Assembly (NCBI GenBank): GCA_964602515.1
Contig: CAZRRJ010000001.1
Coordinates: 62,001 to 126,000, forward strand
Direction: 5' to 3'
DNA: 64,000 bases
From: Carboxylicivirga sp964602515
GTDB taxonomy: Bacteria; Bacteroidota; Bacteroidia; Bacteroidales; Marinilabiliaceae
The notes below the pieces were generated by a model. That model ran no database searches. It was not told the DNA's origin and worked only from the letters and a program-made list of their open reading frames with translations. The position numbers were made by a program, and so were the translations under genes. Shown one piece after another: positions 55,091 to 63,812 of this stretch (positions within the stretch are counted from its first letter, which is position 1; the number at the start of each line of letters is the position of its first letter).

Positions 55091-55589
55091 TTATGAAACT
55101 TCTATGAATGAGGCTAATAATAGTAAAATGATTGGCAAAACCAATTCTTTAATGTTTGGAATGAGCTTTTTGTCAAATTGGTGTAGTTTAATAAGCTTAA
55201 TGTAAAACTTAAAGCCTCTGAAGCCAATTATTGAGAATAATGTTCATGCATATATTTCAAGAGGTGCGTGTTTGGATAGATATAAGATCGCGTTAATATC
55301 ATTAGTGCTTAAAAAGGCATAGGAATATAGCAAATAAAGTAGCAAAACATTCCAAATAATAATTAATAGATAAAATTCCACCTGTAAAAAAGCCTGCGAT
55401 TGATAAGAGCAAACTGACGATAGTATTTGTAATAAAGATATTTAGAAAATCGTATTTTGTGTTTATAATCCCTAAGCTTAGGATATTGTTTGCATCATTT
55501 GATATTATGTCTGTATTTAGAGGCTTAAAGTTATATAATAACATAACTAATATTAATACTATTGACAAGTGTAGTTTATTTATTCTCAT
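55091..55589 (-). pseudogene. SpoIIM/DUF95-like membrane protein, broken
   Basis: From ATG 55589 the frame gives MRINKLHLSIVLILVMLLYN, then FLNIFITNTIVSLLLSIAGF and FTGG. A one-base correction near 55371-55377 opens the next frame (FYLLIIIWNVLLLYLLYSYA, FLSTNDINAILYLSKHAPLE, IYA). That frame meets a TGA at 55244-55246 and continues (TLFSIIGFRGFKFYIKLIKL ... LVLPIILLLLASFIEVS) to 55091. One base removed gives exactly 166 codons. The F-x-N-N-x-x-V, F-x-T-G-G, HAPLEIYA and ASFIE pattern is that of SpoIIM/DUF95 proteins, which in some bacteriocin clusters serve in secretion or self-immunity. Its start overlaps the M48 stop by 14 bases. Confidence 0.6.
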
Positions 55590-56428
55590 TTTTAACAAGA
55601 TTGTTTAATCTTTTTTCTATTTTCGGATGGCTATAGTTGCCTCTTGTGAGTTTTCCTTCGGATAGTTCGTCCAGTTTGATTAGTGCGTTTATTAATGAAC
55701 GTCTGCTAAAGTTAAGTGCTGAATATTCGTCTGCATAATATTCAAAATAGAAGGAAATTTTGTTTGGAATAAACCAAAAGAGAAATCCCCCCATACCCCC
55801 GGTTAATGCAACAAGTGTTAACTCTATGAGAGTATTTGTAATGTGAAAGTTGTAGATTAAAGAGAATATAATAATGAAAGCGGTTTGTAGTATTATGTTT
55901 ATAAAGAATAGCTTGAGAATATGCTTTTTTCTATGATGACCTATTTCATGAAATATTAATGCTTTTAATTGTGATGGTGTTAGGCTATCTTTTAAGTTGT
56001 TACCAACTATTATAATTTTATAAAAAGGAATTATGCCAGTTGCATAAGCATTAGTAATAATTTGATCAGTAAAAAGGATTTTGTAATGATAACCTTTTAT
56101 ACTTAGTTCTTTTTCTAATTCAGTATCCCTATAATATTCCTTCTTCTTTAATAAATATTTAAAAGGTTCAATAATGAACCAATAAGCAGATATAGTGGAA
56201 GATACTAGTATGAATGAAATGATTTTGTAGTCAATGTAATTGGAAAGTTTAGATGTTAGGGAGAGTGTAATTCCAATAAAAAAGGAAGCGACAATAAATG
56301 AAACAACGTTATCCTTTAATTCTGGTTTGTTTTTCTCTTTGGAAAAAAAAATATAGGATTATCAATTGAGTCAATAAAGTGATGAAAATTATTGTAGTAT
56401 TTATTAAGGTTTGTTTAATCATTATCAT
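55576..56428 (-). pseudogene. M48 family zinc metallopeptidase, frameshifted at a 9-A run
   Basis: The main frame, open from about 56358 to 55576, contains the zinc motif HEIGHH preceded by LTPSQLKALIF. Downstream is the third-ligand region FEYYADEYSA and the tail YSHPKIEKRLNNL, all M48 hallmarks. It has several membrane segments. It has no ATG before 55794. Its natural N-terminus lies in another frame (from ATG 56428 or 56422: MIMIKQTLINTTIIFITLLT, QLIILYFF). The frames join if the A run at 56343-56351 (9 A on the plus strand) has 8 A, giving 283 residues exactly. It is either a pseudogene or a slipped-strand switch. In context it is a candidate protease for the upstream peptide. Confidence 0.72.
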
Positions 56429-56450
56429 TGTATTTTAATATTAATAAAAG

Positions 56451-56483
56451 TGAGCATTACCTGATACAATCAAGAAATGCTCA
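56451..56483 (-). terminator. Hairpin between the peptide gene and the M48 gene
   Basis: TGAGCATT (56451-56458) and AATGCTCA (56476-56483) form a perfect 8-bp stem with a 17-base loop. On the minus strand CTTTTATT follows. It lies just after the peptide stop and could be a partial terminator that keeps precursor mRNA more abundant than the downstream genes. Confidence 0.5.
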
Positions 56484-56490
56484 TTTTTAA

Positions 56491-56751
56491 CTATAAAGCA
56501 CCAACAGCACCTCCTACAACCGCTCCGGCAGGGCCTCCAAGCCAGCCAATACTTGCACCTACTTTGGCGCCAGCATAGGCTCCCACGCCTCCTGCGACAG
56601 CACCAGTCACTACTGTTACACCTTCACCTGAATTACAAATTTTACAAAGCCCCCAGCCAACATTTGCAACTGTGTTTTGTTTTAATGTTCCGATTGAAAA
56701 TAGTGCTCCTAAGCAGAAAGTTAAGCCAATAACTAATTTTACTTTTTTTAT
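56491..56751 (-). CDS. Bacteriocin-like glycine-zipper peptide (start codon uncertain)
   Basis: From codon 56751 the product is 86 residues. It has a hydrophobic N-terminal segment (KKVKLVIGLTFCLGALFSIG), a short middle with two Cys (GWGLCKICNSGEG), and a 40-residue C-terminal zipper of Gly, Ala and Val (GAVAGGVGAYAGAKVGASIG, then WLGGPAGAVVGGAVGAL). Such Gly-zipper ends are typical of pore-forming class II bacteriocins, and the leader resembles a secretion signal. The frame is open further to a TTG at 56823, but that lies about at the predicted transcription start. There is no in-frame ATG, GTG or TTG below it. The natural start may be ATA at 56751, or an ATG lost by mutation. The function is inferred from composition only. 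Confidence 0.55.
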   Translation of the reverse strand: MKKVKLVIGLTFCLGALFSIGTLKQNTVANVGWGLCKICNSGEGVTVVTGAVAGGVGAYAGAKVGASIGWLGGPAGAVVGGAVGAL

Positions 56752-56824
56752 AAAATTTAGAATTATTTTGTAATTGCCTACTATTTTTTTAAAGGTATCT
56801 GGCTTATTTTCCCCATATAACAAC

Positions 56825-56856
56825 TAAAAGTATCAATAATGTAATTACGATACAAA
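56825..56856 (-). promoter_or_regulatory. Promoter-like motif of the peptide islet
   Basis: On the minus strand TTTG, a 20-base spacer, and TACTTTTA agree with the Bacteroidota consensus except for the last base of the -7 element. Transcription would start near 56818. Confidence 0.45.
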
Positions 56857-57183
56857 TGAATGTTTAATATGCTAGTTGCTAATATTTTATTTAAAATAGT
56901 CAGTTATTCATTGTAAAATATGCATATATCGAGTATATTTTCTTATTCAGTTGGTATTATAGTGAGTAGTAGTTTAGTTATATAAAGTTATATGGATGAT
57001 TGTTATAACAAATAAACTATACAGTCTGAAAATGATAAATAATTATAATGGAAATTTGTATCCTTAGGGTGACTCTATGTGCTATTAGACAAAAAACATT
57101 TAGGTATTTCACTGAAAATCTTCGGGTTTAATATTCAGTCCGGAGTTTAATTAAAGTATAGAAGTGTAAATACTCTGGTTTAA
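56857..57183. other. Intergenic region between the peptide islet and the helicase gene
   Basis: This AT-rich divergent spacer has no gene-like frame. Nothing beyond the flanking promoter motifs was recognised. Confidence 0.4.
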
Positions 57184-57217
57184 TTTGCTTACAACTGGAT
57201 TTCTGTTTGTACTTTTG
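57184..57217 (+). promoter_or_regulatory. Promoter of the SNF2 helicase gene
   Basis: TTTG (57184-57187) and TACTTTTG (57210-57217, exact TAnnTTTG) are separated by 22 bases, slightly long. The element is 26 bases before the ATG. Confidence 0.5.
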
Positions 57218-57243
57218 CGGATTAGCACTTTTCAAATTGGGAA

Positions 57244-60200
57244 ATGAGTATGGCGGAAAGTATAAGGGAATATATTAGTAATTCGATTGATTTTTATACT
57301 TCTAATGAAGTAAGTAGGGCAGGAACAAATTTGTATAAGGAAGGAAAGGTAACATTGCAGCTTTATCAGAAGGTGCTTGATAACTGGATTTTTTCGGTTA
57401 AAGACACCAAAATGCATAAGGTACAGGTGCGTAATTTAAATGATCGGCGTATTGAAACAATGTGTAACTGCTCATATATTGGTGGCCGTTTTTGTACACA
57501 TACTATAGGTGCCTTATTATTTATAGCCGAAATTGATGGTAACATTCAGTTAGGTATTGATAAGCGCAGTGAGCAAGTCAACCAGCGTGCAGTCTCGGGC
57601 CGTTCGGTAATGGGGTTTGAATTGCATAATTTTGAAAATATAACAGAGCATTTTGTTAAAGAAAATACGACTTACTCTGTGCTTAGCGCAGTATCGTACA
57701 GTTACCAGGTAAGTTATATTTCTGAGTTAATAGTTGAAAAAAACAAGTTAATTGTACAGCTTGATCAAAACTTTAAAAAGCATGTTAGAGTCATTTTTTC
57801 AATGTTGGATGATAAGGTATATGTATCCCCTGAAGAAAAGACTAACCTTCAGTCTTTAACTGAACCTGAGGTAATTTGTCTGCTTAAATTTGCACGCTCT
57901 AAGAGCCCGGATATCCTTAAGCGTATTTTTAAGGATAGTCTGGAAATTATTAAAGAAGAAACAATAGATAAGCATGGCTTGAATGAAGGTAGTTTTGATA
58001 CCTATTTTACTATTGGCTTTGATGAAAAGAAAGGACTTGTAGCTCAGCAAACTGAGTTTGCAAAAGGACTTATTGCGTTGGACGAAGGAGAAAAAGGAAT
58101 TGTTAATCAAATACTGGAAGATATTGATGTTGAAACCTTCCACTTGGAAGATAAGGACAAAGTACTTAAGCAAGAGCGTGAGATGGGGTTTGTTTTAGAG
58201 TTGAGTACTACTAAAACCTATTTTAGCGATAACTACGTTATAGAGCTGATGCCCATTATTGGGAAACCCAATAAAACAAGGGAAAGTTTAGGTTCTCACA
58301 TTGAAGAGTACGATGGCGTTGTAGAGGATTATTTACTTGATATTACAGATCATCAAAAGGAATTGTTAAGCTTGATCGATGATTGTAATGCCAGGATGAA
58401 AGCTTCTAATTTATTTATTATACATAAAAGGGTTATGGAACTTTTGGCTCTTGAAAAAAATGTATATGTTAATGGTACTAATAATTATAAGCTTAGAAAA
58501 GGTGACTTAGATAGGATTGTTATATCACCTGACCCGATTGATGCCTATTTTGAGGTAAAGGAGGATGATAGCTTTGTTTATCTTAATCCTAAACTCACAA
58601 TTAACGATAAGGTTTGTTCTGTAGAGGATATCAATATAGAGTCATCAGGTCAGTTTATATATGTGATTGATGGCGTGTATTATGTAACTAAAGATTATCG
58701 GGTTGCAAAACTTATAGTGGAACATAGTGCGCCGATAAAAATGGTGAAAACCCATAAAAAAGCTTTTTTTAAGAATGTAATTTTGCCTTTGGCTAATAGC
58801 TTTGATATGTTGTTTGATAAAGGTGTTTATCCTATTGATACGGTAGAACTTGATTTTAAGCGTAAGCAGGTGTATTTATCAGAGAAAGAGCAGCATTTGA
58901 TTATAACACCACAAGTGGAATACCATAATGGTGTGGCTGTAAAATTAACTACAAATGGTAATGTATTAGTTGAAGAGGATGACAAAATAGTACAGTATAA
59001 AAGAAACTTTGAACTGGAAGAGGATTTTGCAGAGCAGTTGTCTGCGTTACATCCTAAATTTGAGGCACAAAAAAGCAGTAAAGTATTCCACCTGCATTAT
59101 AATGATTTTAACCGTGAAATGTGGTTTTACAAGTTCTTTGATGCGCTCCAGTTGAATAATATTGAGGTGTACGGAATAAATGATTTAAAGAGCTTTAAGT
59201 ATTCGCCTCACAAAGGAAAAATTACTACTTCGATAAGTTCAGGACAGGATTGGTTTGATATTAATGTTCAAGTTAGTTTTGGTGATAATGTCGTTAAACT
59301 GGGCGAAATTCGTAAAGCAGTGCTTAAAAAGCAACGTTACATTCAGTTGCAGGATGGTTCAGTAGGTGTGCTGCCTGCTGAGTGGTTTCATCGTTTTGAA
59401 AAATTTTTCAGACATGGTGAGTTGAATGGTGAGCAAATATCTGTTTCAAAACTGCGTTTTTCAATTGTTGACGAATTATTTGACACAATTGATGATGTTG
59501 TTGTACTTGAAGAATTAGCTGAGAAACGTCGTAAGCTGGCTGCCTTTACTGAAATTTCAGATGTTAAGGTGCCAGATGGTATTAAGGCTGATTTGCGTCA
59601 TTATCAAAAAGAAGGCCTTAACTGGCTTAACTTCCTGGATGAAATGGGCTGGGGGGGTATTCTGGCTGATGATATGGGATTGGGGAAAACCTTGCAGGTG
59701 CTTACTTTTTTGCAGCAGATTTTGGAACGCAATAGCACAACGAACTTAATTATTGTGCCTACAACCTTATTATTTAACTGGGAGAATGAGATTCGTAAGT
59801 TCGCTCCATCCCTAAAAGCCCATTACCATTATGGTATAAGTAGAGTTAATGATACTGCAGTTTTTGATGATTTTGATATTGTTTTTACAAGTTATGGGGT
59901 GTTATTAAGAGATATTGAAATGTTGCGAGGATACCGTTTCAACTATATTGTATTGGATGAGTCACAAGCAATTAAAAATCCGGCATCTCGCAGGTATAAA
60001 GCAGCTAACCTATTACAAGCCAAAAGCCGCTTAGCTTTATCAGGCACGCCAATTGAAAACAATACATTTGATCTGTATGCACAGATGTCATTTGTTAACC
60101 GTGGATTTTTAGGTGGTATTTCTGCGTTTAAAGAGAACTTTTCTAATGCTATTGACAAGGAAGGCGATGAGTTAATAGGTAGTGAATTACAACGTTTGAT

Positions 60201-60978
60201 TAATCCCTTTGTATTGCGTCGTACAAAAGAAAAAGTTGCATCAGAGTTGCCACCAAAGACAGAAGACGTCATTTTTTGTGAGATGGATACTGCACAACGT
60301 AAGGTTTACGATGCATACAAAAACAAGTTTCGTAGCCAGTTGATTGGTAAAATGGAAGAGGAGGGGATTGGTAAATCAAAGTTAATGGTACTTGAGGCAC
60401 TCACACGTTTACGTCAGATATGTGATTCGCCAAGATTAATTAACGACAGTAATTATAACGAGACTGAATCGGTTAAGATCAAAGAAATTATTCAGCATAT
60501 TACCGATAAAACAGCTAACCATAAGATACTCATATTCTCGCAGTTTGTACAGATGTTAGGACTGATAAAAGACGAGCTGATACGTCGTAATATTGAGTTT
60601 GAATATTTAGACGGGAAGAGTTCAGGCAAGCAGCGTGAAACATCGGTTAATAATTTTCAGAATAATGATGAGTTAAGAGTGTTTCTTATTAGCCTTAAAG
60701 CTGGTGGTACAGGACTTAATTTAACAGCAGCTGATTACGTTTATATTGTTGATCCATGGTGGAACCCTGCCGTGGAGAATCAGGCAATTGACCGTTGTTA
60801 CCGAATCGGGCAGGATAAAAATGTATTTGCCTATCGTATGATTTGTCGTAATACAGTGGAAGAGAAGATACTGAAATTACAAGAGCGTAAGAAGAAAGTG
60901 GCTGGTGATATTGTTCAAACAGATGAGAACATTATGAAAACACTCAGTATTGATGATATTAAAGACTTATTTGGGTAA
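57244..60978 (+). CDS. SNF2-family helicase with N-terminal SWIM zinc finger
   Basis: The 1244-residue protein has a SWIM zinc finger near residues 75-95 (CNCSYIGGRFCTH). A long middle region follows. The SNF2 ATPase (about 790-1240) has Walker A DDMGLGKTLQ, the DEAH-type box as DESQ (VLDESQAIKN), and the C-terminal helicase motif LISLKAGGTGLNLTAADYVY with QAIDRCYRIGQ. Bacterial HepA/RapA-like or SWIM-SNF2 proteins act in transcription recycling or repair. Here it has no phage-defence partner genes. It is a single gene with a very long terminator. Confidence 0.9.
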   Translation: MSMAESIREYISNSIDFYTSNEVSRAGTNLYKEGKVTLQLYQKVLDNWIFSVKDTKMHKVQVRNLNDRRIETMCNCSYIGGRFCTHTIGALLFIAEIDGNIQLGIDKRSEQVNQRAVSGRSVMGFELHNFENITEHFVKENTTYSVLSAVSYSYQVSYISELIVEKNKLIVQLDQNFKKHVRVIFSMLDDKVYVSPEEKTNLQSLTEPEVICLLKFARSKSPDILKRIFKDSLEIIKEETIDKHGLNEGSFDTYFTIGFDEKKGLVAQQTEFAKGLIALDEGEKGIVNQILEDIDVETFHLEDKDKVLKQEREMGFVLELSTTKTYFSDNYVIELMPIIGKPNKTRESLGSHIEEYDGVVEDYLLDITDHQKELLSLIDDCNARMKASNLFIIHKRVMELLALEKNVYVNGTNNYKLRKGDLDRIVISPDPIDAYFEVKEDDSFVYLNPKLTINDKVCSVEDINIESSGQFIYVIDGVYYVTKDYRVAKLIVEHSAPIKMVKTHKKAFFKNVILPLANSFDMLFDKGVYPIDTVELDFKRKQVYLSEKEQHLIITPQVEYHNGVAVKLTTNGNVLVEEDDKIVQYKRNFELEEDFAEQLSALHPKFEAQKSSKVFHLHYNDFNREMWFYKFFDALQLNNIEVYGINDLKSFKYSPHKGKITTSISSGQDWFDINVQVSFGDNVVKLGEIRKAVLKKQRYIQLQDGSVGVLPAEWFHRFEKFFRHGELNGEQISVSKLRFSIVDELFDTIDDVVVLEELAEKRRKLAAFTEISDVKVPDGIKADLRHYQKEGLNWLNFLDEMGWGGILADDMGLGKTLQVLTFLQQILERNSTTNLIIVPTTLLFNWENEIRKFAPSLKAHYHYGISRVNDTAVFDDFDIVFTSYGVLLRDIEMLRGYRFNYIVLDESQAIKNPASRRYKAANLLQAKSRLALSGTPIENNTFDLYAQMSFVNRGFLGGISAFKENFSNAIDKEGDELIGSELQRLINPFVLRRTKEKVASELPPKTEDVIFCEMDTAQRKVYDAYKNKFRSQLIGKMEEEGIGKSKLMVLEALTRLRQICDSPRLINDSNYNETESVKIKEIIQHITDKTANHKILIFSQFVQMLGLIKDELIRRNIEFEYLDGKSSGKQRETSVNNFQNNDELRVFLISLKAGGTGLNLTAADYVYIVDPWWNPAVENQAIDRCYRIGQDKNVFAYRMICRNTVEEKILKLQERKKKVAGDIVQTDENIMKTLSIDDIKDLFG

Positions 60979-61035
60979 AAAATATACGTTCATACCTCCT
61001 AACCTGACAGGTTTGGAGGTATGAACGTATATTTT
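60979..61035. terminator. Exceptionally long perfect hairpin between convergent genes
   Basis: The arms at 60979-60999 and 61015-61035 are 21 bases with no mismatch. The loop itself contains a second stem AACCT/AGGTT over GAC. The hairpin fills the whole 60-base space between the helicase stop and the acyl-CoA ligase stop. A and T runs at both ends allow termination in both directions. Confidence 0.85.
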
Positions 61036-61038
61036 AAT

Positions 61039-62811
61039 TTAATACATTTCAGCTATTTCTTCTTTGTAGATTTTATTTACCTCCTTACGACGCACTTTTA
61101 GCGAATTTGTTAACATAGCGTTGTTAATACTAAAAGGTTCATCAAGCAAATATATTTTGGCTACCCTTTCATGTTTGGGTAAATCATTTTGCATAACATT
61201 AACCTGTTTTTCAACGCAATTTTTGATATGAGTATTTTTAATCAATTCACTGTTGTTTTGGTACTTAATACCTTCACTTTTGGCTATAATTTTTAACGCA
61301 TCGTAACTCGGTACAACCAAGGCAGTAAGGTATTTTCTATTATCGCCGATTACACAAAGTTGCTCAATTAAATCTCCTTTCGACAGGTATAATTCGACCT
61401 TCTGAGGCGAGATATACTTGCCTGTTGAAGTTTTTATAATATCTTTAATGCGTTCGGTCATATGAAGCTTACCCGGTTGGGGAATTGAGCCCTGATCACC
61501 CGTGTAGTACCATCCATCTTTTAACACCTTAGCTGTTTCTTCCGGTTTTTTATAATATCCGGTAAAAACAGTTCCACCTTTTACTAGTATCATATTTTCA
61601 GCATTAATCTTTACATCAACCCCGGGCATAATATCACCAGTGTAATCAAAGTCATAGTAATCATTAGGCATACATGAAACTGTAGCCGTTGTTTCGGTGG
61701 CTCCATATCCATAGCAAATGTATAAGCCAATACTATGAAAAAAGCGTAAAAGGTGTTTATTAAGTGCCGAACCAGCGCATGGTGTATAGCGGATATTACC
61801 ACCAAATACGCGACGAACTTTTTTGTATACTAAAGTATTGGCAATGCTGCGTTTCAATTGTAAAATCAATGGTGCTTTTTTATTATCTTTCTCGTATTCA
61901 ATGTATTTTGACCCAACAGATAATGCCCAGTTAAAAACAGCCCGTTGTGGTTTCGGCCATTTTTGAGCTGTCAACTGAATGGCATCATATGTTTTTTCAA
62001 AGAAACGGGGTACAACACACATTACCGTGGGCTTAACGCGGGGTAACTCCTCAATAATTGCTTTGGGGTTAAGATTATAGACATTAGTACCACCGGAGTA
62101 CAACAAATAATAGGTCCATGTGCGCTCAAATACATGACTCAGGGGAAGAAAGCACATGGAAACATCATCTTCGTTCAAAGATAAACGTTTATCGTGAATC
62201 TTAAACGCATACATAAACTGCTTGTGCTGAAGCATAACACCTTTAGGTTCGCCTGTTGTGCCGGAAGTGTAAATTATAGTTGCCAGATCATCTTCAGTAG
62301 CGTTATTTAACTGTTTATTAAATGCTTTGTTAAAGGCACTGTATTCCTCATTAATAATACTATGAAACGGAATAATGCGTTTATCGTTAGTCTTATCGCA
62401 GTTAAAAGTTATTATATACCTTAGGCAATTTGTTTTATCAAGGGCTTTTATGGCTATATCAAGCTGTTCATTATCACCAACAAAAAGAACTTCCATTTCT
62501 GTTTCATTAATGATGTACTTTAGTTGTTCAAATGTGGCAGTAGGATATAAGGGAACAACTACAGCTCTTACAGATATTATTGCCAGGTCACTGATGGACC
62601 ATTCGGGTCTGTTCTGGCTATAAATACCAATCTTGCTATCCGTAGTAATTTCTTTTAATAAGAGGAATTTAGAGATGCACTCAGCTTGCTCTTTAAAGGT
62701 GTTCCATGAAATGGATTTATACGCTTCATGTTCTTTGTATCTGAAAACTTCGCGTGTGGTATATTTATCTGCACGCAGGCGAAGCATATTAGCGATATGA
62801 TTAGTATTCAT
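61039..62811 (-). CDS. AMP-forming long-chain acyl-CoA ligase
   Basis: The 590-residue enzyme has the AMP-binding P-loop IIYTSGTTGEPKGVML, the motif YGATETTATVS, and the hinge region YYTGDQG with a C-terminal Lys-rich domain (KDIIKTSTGKYISPQ). It activates long-chain fatty acids with ATP and CoA. It is followed on the same strand direction from an LpxL-like acyltransferase gene (16-base gap), so the two may work together in lipid or lipid A synthesis. Confidence 0.92.
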   Translation of the reverse strand: MNTNHIANMLRLRADKYTTREVFRYKEHEAYKSISWNTFKEQAECISKFLLLKEITTDSKIGIYSQNRPEWSISDLAIISVRAVVVPLYPTATFEQLKYIINETEMEVLFVGDNEQLDIAIKALDKTNCLRYIITFNCDKTNDKRIIPFHSIINEEYSAFNKAFNKQLNNATEDDLATIIYTSGTTGEPKGVMLQHKQFMYAFKIHDKRLSLNEDDVSMCFLPLSHVFERTWTYYLLYSGGTNVYNLNPKAIIEELPRVKPTVMCVVPRFFEKTYDAIQLTAQKWPKPQRAVFNWALSVGSKYIEYEKDNKKAPLILQLKRSIANTLVYKKVRRVFGGNIRYTPCAGSALNKHLLRFFHSIGLYICYGYGATETTATVSCMPNDYYDFDYTGDIMPGVDVKINAENMILVKGGTVFTGYYKKPEETAKVLKDGWYYTGDQGSIPQPGKLHMTERIKDIIKTSTGKYISPQKVELYLSKGDLIEQLCVIGDNRKYLTALVVPSYDALKIIAKSEGIKYQNNSELIKNTHIKNCVEKQVNVMQNDLPKHERVAKIYLLDEPFSINNAMLTNSLKVRRKEVNKIYKEEIAEMY

Positions 62812-62827
62812 AGTTTAGTAACAAATG

Positions 62828-63709
62828 TTATAATGGTGAGCGTTTCCATCTTTTATGTGACCATAGCCAATTTTCCGGTTTTGACCTGATGATGTGTTCA
62901 AGTTTGTTTTTGTATAATTCAGTTATTTTACCGTCCTTAAGTGTATTGGGGCTATCTGTAATAAGCGATAGTTCTATTTCGTAGTAACCTCTTTTTACAC
63001 GTTGGATATCAATATAAACAACAGGATAGTTATTGTTTCTGGCATGTTTTTCCGGACCGTTTAAAAAAGCAGTTTGCCTGCCCAGAAAGCTGAACCAATA
63101 TGCATTTTCTAATTGTTTCCCACCAGCAGGCCCCTGATCTGCAGCCAATAAAAAAACATAGCCCTTGTCTTTGTATTTTTCAAACATGGCCGATGTGTTG
63201 TAGATTGAGACCAATTCAGTACCGCACTTCGTCCTGCTTTTTTTTAGAATACTATTGATGTATTTGTTATTTAGAGGCTTATATAAAGCAGCAAAATTAT
63301 TATTGCATTGTAAACTTCCCGATTGACTTCCCCATTCCCAGTTGGCATAATGAGCTGTTACACCTATAATGCCGGTGTGTTTAGCTAAAAGTGATTCTAA
63401 TAATTCGGGGTTGGTTATTTTGTGTCGCTTAATTATTGATGATCGCTTCATGGTAAATGATTTGAAGCTTTCCAGTAAATTGTCTGTAAGGTTACGGTAG
63501 AATTTTTTTGTTATGATATTTATTTCAGATTGGCTCTTCTCTGGGAATGATTTCTCAAGGTTTTCATGTATAACTTTATGGCGGTACTTAACTACATTAG
63601 CCATAATAAAACTTGCAAAATCAGAGAGTAAATAGATTATACGGAATGGTAAAATACTTACTATTAATAAAAAACAAATAAAAATGAAAGTTGTAAATAA
63701 ATTCATCAA
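62828..63709 (-). CDS. LpxL/HtrB-type lysophospholipid or lipid A acyltransferase
   Basis: From ATG 63709 the protein is 293 residues (63730 and 63715 are alternative starts). It has an N-terminal membrane anchor (LFTTFIFICFLLIVSILPF), the catalytic H-x4-E motif in HYANWEW, and the second motif LLAADQGP. The family adds secondary acyl chains to lipid A at the inner membrane. It is first of a two-gene unit with the acyl-CoA ligase. Confidence 0.88.
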   Translation of the reverse strand: MMNLFTTFIFICFLLIVSILPFRIIYLLSDFASFIMANVVKYRHKVIHENLEKSFPEKSQSEINIITKKFYRNLTDNLLESFKSFTMKRSSIIKRHKITNPELLESLLAKHTGIIGVTAHYANWEWGSQSGSLQCNNNFAALYKPLNNKYINSILKKSRTKCGTELVSIYNTSAMFEKYKDKGYVFLLAADQGPAGGKQLENAYWFSFLGRQTAFLNGPEKHARNNNYPVVYIDIQRVKRGYYEIELSLITDSPNTLKDGKITELYKNKLEHIIRSKPENWLWSHKRWKRSPL

Positions 63710-63812
63710 CATAGTATAATAAATCCTCATTGTAACCCATACCTATACTATAAAGCATAGGCTAAAGTTGCGTTTGAGGCATAGTTTATCGCTTTAAAAC
63801 GATTGTTAATAA

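Noticed and set aside
57244..60978. Phage-defence island around the SNF2/SWIM helicase
   Set aside because: No DISARM-, Druantia- or restriction-type partner genes lie next to it; the neighbours are lipid genes and the peptide islet.
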